Under the pieces are notes generated by a model, which ran no database searches, was not told the origin of the DNA, and saw only the letters and a list, made by a program, of their open reading frames with translations. This document shows positions 56,243 through 64,000 of a stretch of DNA of 64,000 nt, piece by piece; within the stretch, counting starts at the first letter, position 1, and the number at the start of each line of letters is the position of its first letter. The position numbers and the translations under genes were made by a program. Source of the DNA: Tenodera sinensis. Its lineage: Eukaryota > Arthropoda > Insecta > Mantodea > Mantidae. Where the stretch lies: positions 148,054,374 through 148,118,373 of the forward strand of contig CM060965.1 in NCBI GenBank assembly GCA_030765045.1. The letters are read 5' to 3'.

Positions 56243-57050
56243 ATCTGGCGTATTACACTCATGTTTTCTCTACGCTTGTACTAACCATTCTTACAAACTC
56301 TTATTCGTATATCTTCATGTTAGTTGAGATAAACATTTTCAGAAATTATCTTATTGCTTGGTTTCTTCCACGTAAAATGGCAATATGACGTTAATGCCTT
56401 CAAATTCCGTTCTCTTTGCACGATTAACATATAAAAAACAACATACAGCAATGCTCCATTTGACAGAAGTATACGTTCTCCAAATTTTACAGAAATAACG
56501 AGGAATATCTCGTAAATGGTTCACTCTACAAAACAAATTATTCAGACTAAATTGTGTATTTTAGCCAGAACTACATTTTTGTACAGCAAGAATTGGTCCA
56601 TTTCTTACTGTTGACCAGTTATGCAAAAGTCATCAAGAGTAAATAGGACTTCATGGACTATAGCCAGAAAATTCAGTATATACATTCCATCAAAAAATAT
56701 CTGAAACATATGGCATTTTAATAAAAATTGTTAGAGCCATTTTCAAGAAAATCAACAGCTTCAAAATATGTCCAATGTAAAGGGTAGCTGAGGGTGGAGG
56801 AATTTTCCTCAAAATCTTCAGTTTGCATCCCGGAAGGACATTAAACTTAAATATCAACTTTCGTTTTTAACCGTCTTTTCGTTTTTTAATTATGCTGTCC
56901 TCAACCTGACAGACTGACAGACAGACACGTACAGAATTTTTTCTTTTTTATTCAGGGGGCCTCAAAACATATTTCCGGTGAAATCTCGACATCGAATTTT
57001 TGGGTGGAATGCAATACTTCCTCTGCTTTACTATACGTAGTAAAGAAAGC
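56243..57050 (-). mobile_element. Helentron/DINE-like non-autonomous element (copy c)
   Basis: Full-length but diverged copy of the 34.9-kb element. 3' end AAATCTGGCGTATTACACTC on the left, internal AATTGTGTATTTTAGC and CTTCAGTTTGCATCC, 5' end near 57050 (GTAGTAAAGAAAGC). The sub-terminal repeats are mutated. A SINE of the same family as at 34.6 kb lies on the same side. Confidence 0.6.
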
Positions 57051-57289
57051 AAAAATGGCAAACAAGGTGAGTATTAAAATACGTGCTTAAAAGTGTACAG
57101 AAGCATAACTCTTAGTTATGAACGAGTAATTATGCACGTTTAAATTAGGTGTACATAAGTTCATTCTTTTGTCACTTCTTTGTAAATAGGGCCTATTTGC
57201 ATACTTGTTCAAGGTTCTGACCATTTAAATGATTGCAATAACAGTAGCCTGGATGGGAGGAAAGTTCTGAGTACTGATAGAGGAGCCAA

Positions 57290-57440
57290 GGAATAAAATC
57301 CTACCTTACTTCTCAGCGCAATGGAAATTTGCAACGGTTATCTCTTCCACAAATCAAATAAATCTCAGCTCTCCTCTTCCTAGTCGTATAAGCCTTCTCT
57401 CTACTCTGGGAAAACTGTACGAGAAACAAGTAGTGGATCG
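57290..57440 (+). pseudogene. LINE RT fragment (5' part)
   Basis: Translation across 57310-57425 gives SAQWKFATVISSTNQ and SRISLLSTLGKLYEKQVVD, matching the RT motif 'PxxWKxAxVI...YRPISLLSTLGKLYEK'. The next RT motifs appear at 59225, so the element was probably split by later insertions. Confidence 0.5.
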
Positions 57441-58449
57441 TGGCTCGTAAATTTGGGAGGTCAGCATGATATTATATATTAAAAAATTAGCACGTGGACA
57501 TGACAGTTAATTCTGAATTTTCCCTCGAAGGTATGTGAAAAGAAAATTAATCATACAAATCGAAAAATTGTGATGCACGACCTTCCATCTGATCATCCAT
57601 CATATTTTGAATTTGTTTCATATTCAGCATTGGTCTTGGCGTTCCGAGCTTCTTAAATTCCAATTGAGACGCAAAGCTGGTTACACCCACACCGAGTACG
57701 CTAGTTACACTGTTGATGGTTAGCTAATTTATTTCACAGTTCTCGTGAAGATTCACATCATAACACCACTCGAAAGCCCTGCTAAAACCGAGTTTGTTTA
57801 ACCATTACAACTACCTCCAGACAGTGTTGGCAACCCATGGGATTTGTCCCATACTCTGGAACATTTGGCAAATATTTCTCAGGAAGGGACATAGGAAATT
57901 TTCTGAAGAAAAGAAGCTGAGATGAACATAGGATACTTAATAATTGCTGCCTATAACATAGTGTAGTAATGGTTACGGTACAAACAACCGCAAAGATAAA
58001 TTTCATGGAAGTTAAATACACAACACACACAAACTGACATTTGTGTAACCAGCAGTCAGCACTCTCCCTAAGCGCACAGTAGGTTTGTGTACACAATTCT
58101 AATAGCCGTTCACTATTACCTATAGGTGAGATTCAAGTGTTTGGGCAGTAATGTTTCCATAAAGAGAAAGCTGCATTTGCTGATAGGAGGAGCAAGCACT
58201 CCAATAATATGGGTGATGATTTTACATCATCTGTAGCTAACCTAGTAATGAAAGGGGGGTAGTAAATATCATAGTTGTACACCCAATACTCCACTACTAA
58301 TTTATCGCCCTGCATGTGGGGTGCATTTCCTGTTTTTAAGCTAGCAATCACACATTTTTCTTAAAGTGGGACACTTTACACAGAAAATGGACGTTCTGAG
58401 TACTCATTTGGCACTTTTGAACTTTAGAGGTTGGCACCATTGCTTTCAG
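57441..58449. other. Unassigned
   Basis: No supported coding region; no shared repeat recognised. Confidence 0.4.
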
Positions 58450-59105
58450 AGCGAATTATATTATGATGTAATACGTATTCAATGTGTCATGCTAGCAAAA
58501 TTACCAACATGAATGCTGTAGTACTATACTTCCTTGGTATCGTTTTATCCCAAATGTGCAACATTACCTTAAATGGTACAGATAGACATAAGTTAGTTCA
58601 GAACTAAATTTCATTTACAATCAATTTAAATTACAAAATTCAATTTAAGAGGAAGGAGTATGTATGTGTGTATACGAATGGCAGCACTGTTAGCAGTGAG
58701 TTCCGAGGAAAATTATCGCAGCTCTTTCTCCCTCCACCCAGGTGCCGCGGATTATCGTTCCTCCCCACACCCCTCCAACGATGGTCTAGCCATCCCCGCA
58801 CCTCACCTCATCACTGGGAGTATCTACAAGATGCAAACATTCCTGGAGGGATGAGCCACAGTCCGAAACTGTATCCGTAATGAAAACATCGGCGCTCTTC
58901 CGCGTATTAGCGGCGTAAGAACATTTTCCACGAAACAAAGTGGGTAAATAGAAACAGGAAGTGTATGACTATCTTGGCATGACGTCTGATGTCAAGGATA
59001 TTTGAAGTAATTCTTTTGATGTAATACTAGATTTTCTATCTTATTTTTATTTATTGGGAGTTCGCCCTCCTAGAGTCCCACATTGCCAGCCGCCACTGTG
59101 AGAAA
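58450..59105 (+). repeat. Dispersed non-coding repeat, copy 2 (empty site)
   Basis: Aligns with 21430-22435 except for the hairpin SINE; here ATTACAAAATTCAATTTAAG is continuous. GC-richer in the middle (CCTCCACCCAGGTGCCGC). It lies between two parts of a LINE RT, so it may have inserted there. Confidence 0.7.
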
Positions 59106-59224
59106 CTCATTCTGAAGCGACTATAGGTATACATATCTGAATCCTTACATTCCACATCATGAGTTTACATGTGCTCGGCAGAAGTCAGCGGAAGTTAAAG
59201 TTGCTAGGGTCACAAGTTACGTGA

Positions 59225-59560
59225 GGAGAGCTAAGGCCGACCGAGCAACGCTTATCTTCTTTTACGTCTCCATAGCTTTTGATTCTGTTTGGAATGTTGA
59301 CCTCCACAAACTACTCCATTGTTCGTTCCTGATAGATATTTTCCTTATTCCTTATTCATCTTATCACACTATATCTCCGTTCAAGACGATTTGCTGTTCG
59401 CATCACCGATCACTATTCTTCCCTCCGTATCATCATAGCGGAGTGCTATCAGGGTCTATCTTGGCCCCTATCTCTATACTTTTTATATTTCCGATAGGGC
59501 TTGACATCTTAAATTCAATTAGCCATTTATGCCGGCCACTCCGTTTTTTTTTTTCATTCT
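59225..59560 (+). pseudogene. LINE RT fragment (active-site region)
   Basis: RATLIFFYVSIAFDSVWNVD matches the RT motif 'ALIFFDVSKAFDSVWH' with the first Asp changed to Tyr. GVLSGSILAPISILFIFPIG matches 'GVPQGSVLAPILFILYI'. A stop-rich region follows. Likely the continuation of 57290-57440. Confidence 0.6.
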
Positions 59561-60318
59561 TATTTTCTTTTTGTTCAACTAAATCGTGTGTTAAAATTGC
59601 TAAATTCCCGCTTAAATAATAATTTGTCTGTAAGCCTGGAGGATACGTGTCAACACTGACAAATTTCACGTTCTCAAGTTTCTTCATACTCATCGGTAGT
59701 GTACACTTTGCACAAATGTTCACATTGATCCCCGACTCAGTTGTTATCGTAAAATTCAACATGTTTGCAAAAAGAAAGAAGTTGAAAAGAAACATTCGGC
59801 AGACTTTGTAAGCACTTCGCTTTCTATTCACTTCCACACATTGATCTCTGCTGATAAGGTTTCTCCTCTGCACTGTTGTGATTATACAATGATGCTTTAT
59901 GTTGCTTCTGCGCGGAAAGGTATTTGCTACACAGGACTATATACTCTAGCAAGTAAACGCGTGTACTTCCCTAGAAGAATGACACAGATATATCAACAGG
60001 GATACAAATACTTGCGAGTGCTGGCACTTACCAATGTGCAACCCTTTCCTCAATCCTTAATCATCTGGATTGAAGATCGCTAAATTCACTATGGTGCCGA
60101 CGCTCATCTTACATTTACTATGAATAACGCTAGTGACCAGTTATACCATTCAGTGGTTCATCCGTAACACTTTACCCCTGTTGCTTGATGACGCGTTGCT
60201 CCATATAAAGGTTCGCGAGAAGTCTAGAAATAGATTACTCTCATTCTGCTGTCTGCATGTCGTAAGTAAACAGTGCATGATTCCAATTTTGTGAAGGAAA
60301 TATCTCATCAACTTATTC
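59561..60318. other. Unassigned
   Basis: A minus-strand open frame (59873-59433) contains NICAKCTLPMSMKKLENVKF, which I cannot assign. No other signal. Confidence 0.35.
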
Positions 60319-60440
60319 AAGATGTTCTCGGGCTTCGAGCCAGGTCATTCATCATCCTGATGATGGGAATGATGCACACTCCCGAAACGTCGATAACTCT
60401 TCATCACTACACCTGACTCGAAGCCTGAGAATGTCTTGAG
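60319..60440 (+). ncRNA. Hammerhead-ribozyme-like motif within an inverted repeat (Penelope-type terminal sequence)
   Basis: Arms TTCTCGGGCTTCGAGCCAGG (60325-60344) and CCTGACTCGAAGCCTGAGAA (60412-60431) pair with few mismatches. Between them are CTGATGA (60357-60363), a 4-bp stem GGGA/TCCC (60365-60368 with 60380-60383) and GAAAC (60384-60388) followed by GTC. CTGATGA-stem-GAAAC is the hammerhead core, and Penelope-like elements are known to carry such motifs in their terminal repeats. Stem III is very short here, so cleavage activity is uncertain. No Penelope RT was recognised nearby. Confidence 0.5.
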
Positions 60441-62317
60441 TATGATCGTCACCAGGAAAGCTTCAGATAGTATTTCATCAGCTATGTTCCACAATATTGG
60501 TGAAGAAAAACGGCAGTGCTTTCTATGGCGAAGCTAGGACCGTTTGTTGGATTCTAAATACTTTCACAGCAAATATGGTATAATATTGTGTAAGATTGGA
60601 TAATAGGAAGCTTCAAGATGAAATACTTCGGTTTCTTTCACAATTTCGGCTTCGGAAAAAGACAATAAAATGTAATTGATATTAGCATGAGGACGGGGAA
60701 CATAGGTGAGATATAATTTTGTGACTTTGACTCTCTTAAATAAAAGTAGTTTCTTCTTAGTATTCACTTTGCGTCTGTTCATTTCCAGTTTTAAAAGCAA
60801 TGGAAACTTGAAGAAAATGGGAACTTAAAAAAGGAATATTTCAAGCCGGAATGTATTGCCGCGAATACTCTAAGCATTTTTCTCCAGAACGCTTTGTTGT
60901 GGAAGCAGTTGGAAAACGGCAAGAAGCTTCAAAATCATTCTGCCCTTCCATCTTTGAATTTTCAGGACACTTCCAAATACAGTCGCAGCTATGTGCTGTA
61001 AATAACCTACGTTGATTTACAGCCCTAATTACGTATAATACTTCCAGAGGTGGCAAGTAACTTTGACGATTCATAAAGTTATGGCTGGAATTTGATTTTT
61101 TTAAATAATATACTCTAGACGCCCCCATGGACATAGCGTATATAGAGGATTAGTTTCTAAGCTGGCCTTTAGGTGCCAAAGAGAGGAAACTACTGCATAC
61201 ACCCATTCTCACCAGCTTGAATATGGTACTCGGATAGCCAGTGACATCATCGTTGAAACTTTCCTAAACACTAACTACAAAACCAATGATGTGCTTCTGA
61301 AGATTCATTGTAAAATGCATTCAACTTTATTGAAATACACAAAATTAGGCAACAAACAGTTAGCCTTTATTCTTCCTTGTGGCAGACATACAGTTTTCAA
61401 CTAAATATAATTCTAAATTTAATTAAAAATAACCACATCACAAGCAACATTTTAGCAGGGCGATGCTTAAGGTCCAATTGTTCATACTCTAATTGAGAAA
61501 GTGAAGAGCTACTATAACTTGGTTTACATGGATGACGGAACTAGAGCAGAGGAGCCAAATAAAGTTCTCGCTGACTTCCGAAAACTTGTGAAAAGATCAA
61601 ATCTGTTGGTTTGGAGACAAATTCCAAGAAGAACTTTCTTTTCATTCATGCTTTCTTTCTTTTCGTTTCAAAGAGAATTAATGCTGTGATTTCTGTATAT
61701 CAGAAGTTCTCTCCTGGAATTCAAATTGTTAATAAAGAGCAACTAAACTATTGGGATCGCCAATTATACTTCAAGCAGTGAAAATATCTACTCAGGAAAA
61801 AATATGACAATGAAAACATGAACTTATAGTTTGCTGGATTTTTCCCTCTTTCATAGCAACTTTTCTTTCAGAAGTTGTTCCTCTATTCCAAAATTCGTTC
61901 CTCGTTTTGGTGAGGCCGATAATTAGGAGTTGTATAGAATTGGTTTTTATTATTCCTTAGAAGGATATTAATCGGCTTTTAGCAAGCTTACCTTTTAGTT
62001 TTGGCGGTCTTTGAGTTCGTACAACTAATTATGCTTAACTACTATTGATCTGCAGCTTAGAAAAGAATGTCGAGAGGGGAACTCACCATTGCTCTATCAT
62101 GGGCTGCTTGTCCCACTCTTGCTTCTCCCTTCATTACTGCTTCCTCCTCCTTGCTACGGGCTAATCACCCATTATCACTTATCCTCAGTCCAACTGGCGA
62201 TCCTCGGTTGCATTTATAATAATTCCGTTATATTCCTGAATCTATATTATCAGCTGGTCTATGTACATGTTTGCAATTGAACGTATACCATTTGAAACAC
62301 GTACATAGCTGCTCAAA
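60441..62317. other. Unassigned
   Basis: AT-rich; open frames up to 97 codons with no recognisable domain. 62090-62280 is slightly CT-rich on the + strand. Confidence 0.4.
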
Positions 62318-62931
62318 TCTATTTTTTACTTTCTCTAATGGTAAGTAGGGATGTATTGCTTTCCACCCTAAAATTGGATGTCGAGATTTCACCGGAAATA
62401 TATGTTTTGGAACCCCTTGAATCCAAAAAAAGCAGTTTTAGAAAAACGTCCGTGTGTGTGTCTGTGGACAGCATTACTCAAAAACGAAAAATCGGTTAAA
62501 AACAAAGTTGGTATTTAAGTTTAATGTCTTTCAAGGATGCGACACGAAGATTTTGAAGAAAATAGCCTCACCCTAAACTACCCTTTACATGGAACATTTT
62601 TCGAAAACTTTGATTTTCTTGAAAATAGCTCTAATGATTTTGATTAAAATGCAATATGTTTGAAATATTTTGACGAAAAATAAAATGCATATCTTGACTT
62701 TTCTGGCTCTAACCCCTGTAGTCGTATTTACTCTGGATGGTTTTTGCATAACTGGTAAGTTGGAGATAGACCAAATCATATTATACAAAAATGTAGATCT
62801 TTTTAAAATACACAATTTATGTCTCAATAAATTTTCTTGTAGACTGCACCATTTCGGATATATTGCTTGTTATGTGTGTGAGTTTCGGAAAACAAAAACT
62901 TTCGTGAAACGGAACATCGTTGTTCATTTCT
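62318..62931 (+). mobile_element. Helentron/DINE-like element (copy d, 3'-truncated)
   Basis: Starts ACTTTCTCTAATGGTAAGTA at 62328, passes through the GTGTGTGTCTGTGG block and ends at CGGAACATCGTTGTTCATT where the next copy begins. About 230 bases of the usual 3' end are missing. Confidence 0.65.
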
Positions 62932-63774
62932 ACTTTCTCTACTGGTAAGTAGGGGAAGTATTGTATTCCACTCAAAAATTCGATGTCGATATTTCACCGG
63001 AAATATATGTTTTGAGACCCCTTGAATAAAAAAAAAGCAGTTTTAGAAAAAGGTCCGTGTGTGTCTGTGGACAGTATTACTCAAAAACAAAAAGTCGGTT
63101 AAAAACAAAGTTGGTATTTAAGTTTAATGTCTTTCAAGAATGCGACACCAAGATTTTGAAGAAAATAGCCCCACCCTAAACTACCCTTTACATGGAAGAG
63201 ATTTCGAAAATTTTGATTTTCTTGAAAATGGTTCTAATGATTTTGATTAAAATGTCATATGTTTGAGATATTGTTATGGCAAATGAAATGTATATCTTGA
63301 ATTTTCTGGCTATTGCCCCTGCAGTGGTATTTACTCTGGACGACTTTTGCATAACTGGTAAACCGTTAGAGATAGACCAAATCATACTCTACAAAAAATG
63401 TAGATCTCGCTAAAATACACGCTTTATGTCAGAATAAATTTTGCTGTAGGGTGAACCATTTCGGAGATATTCCTTGTTATGTGTGTGAGTTTCGGAAAAC
63501 TTAAGAACTTTCGTGAAATAGATCATCGTTGTTCATTTGTTTATATGTTATGTGTGCAAAGACAACACAATCTCAAAGCTTTAAAACATTTGACTCTCGC
63601 GCAAAGCCTACTGTATTCTAACATTCTCCTTGCCCCTACAAGGAAATAAGCAATAAAATAATTTGTACAAATGTTTATCTTAACTAACATGAAGGAGATA
63701 TAGGAATAAGGGTTTGTAAGAATGGTTAGTACAAGAGTAGAGAAAGTCAGGTGAGTGCAACACATCAGATTTTT
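62932..63774 (+). mobile_element. Helentron/DINE-like element (copy e, full length)
   Basis: 843 bp from ACTTTCTCTACTGGTAAGTA (62932) to CACATCAGATTTTT. The inverted copy AGTAGAGAAAGT is at 63736-63747. It is ~85-90% identical to copies d and b by eye. The next copy follows without any spacer. Confidence 0.7.
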
Positions 63775-64000
63775 ACTTTCTCTACTGGTAAGTAGAGGAA
63801 GTATTGTATTCCACCCTAAAATCGATGCCGACATTTCACCAGAAATATGTTTTGAGCCCCCCTGAAAAAAAGCATTTTTGGAAAAAGGTCCGTGTGTGTG
63901 TGTGTGTGTGTGTGTGTATCTGTGTGTGTGTCTGTTGACAGCATAACTCAAACGAAAAGTAGGTTAAAAACCAAAGTTGGTATTTAAGTTTGATGTCTTT
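63775..64000 (+). mobile_element. Helentron/DINE-like element (copy f, runs off the window)
   Basis: Starts ACTTTCTCTACTGGTAAGTA at 63775. It has an expanded (TG)n stretch at 63895-63930. The sequence continues past the window end. Confidence 0.7.

Noticed and set aside
59433..59873. 146-codon minus-strand frame with a possible signal-like segment
   Set aside because: No recognisable domain, and it overlaps a LINE RT remnant on the other strand at one end; not supported as a gene.
61501..61689. YMDDG motif resembling an RT active site
   Set aside because: No other RT motif lies at the right distance on either side; probably chance.

Overview
The window is nuclear DNA of an animal, almost certainly an insect. 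It is AT-rich and intron-rich, and most of it is transposable-element (TE) debris: non-LTR retrotransposons, a Penelope-like element, mariner, piggyBac, tRNA-headed SINEs and a 371-bp ATT microsatellite. A hemimetabolous insect with a large genome would fit, but the species cannot be named from sequence alone. There is no bacterial-style gene organisation.

One host gene can be read end to end. PDSS2, the non-catalytic subunit of trans-decaprenyl (solanesyl) diphosphate synthase for ubiquinone synthesis, lies on the minus strand from 38276 to 14115. It has six coding exons with GT/AG borders and compatible phases, and encodes 417 codons plus stop. Its introns (about 7.0 kb, 2.3 kb, 83 bp, 1.7 kb and 11.9 kb) hold much of the TE content.

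Layout. 0-14 kb (3' of PDSS2): a SINE with a LINE-derived tail, tRNA-like SINE heads, a decayed gene of an animal-wide uncharacterised family (3.0-4.18 kb), a DNA transposon with short terminal and many subterminal repeats (4.22-7.38 kb), and fragments of an RNase H-bearing LINE. 14-26 kb (last PDSS2 intron): that LINE again, a Penelope-like element split by a CR1/L2-type LINE with an SGNH-esterase ORF1, and two tRNA-Thr-like hairpin SINEs with clear target duplications, one of them inside a piggyBac remnant. 26-38 kb: PDSS2 exons 5 to 1, with a mariner in intron 2; intron 1 holds a second transposase remnant, an RTE-like LINE interrupted by a SINE, and non-coding repeats of a Helentron/DINE-like type. 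39-41.5 kb: a region bounded by inverted repeats that contains the ATT array. 41.4-46.5 kb: an RNase H LINE (ORF1 zinc knuckles, ORF2 endonuclease, RT and RNase H), minus strand, with an interleaved inverted-repeat structure immediately upstream (46.5-48.0 kb). 49.5-50.3 kb: RTE-like C-terminus. 50.7-55.7 kb: a Jockey-clade LINE, minus strand. 56-64 kb: more SINE and Helentron-like copies (tandem at 62.3-64 kb), LINE RT scraps, and a hammerhead-like motif typical of Penelope-like elements.

All TE coding regions seen carry frameshifts or stops, so nothing mobile here looks autonomous. The elements are nested within one another (SINE in piggyBac, SINE in RTE, LINE in Penelope, hairpin SINE in a dispersed repeat), and target-site duplications or uninterrupted copies elsewhere in the window allow several insertion orders to be read directly.
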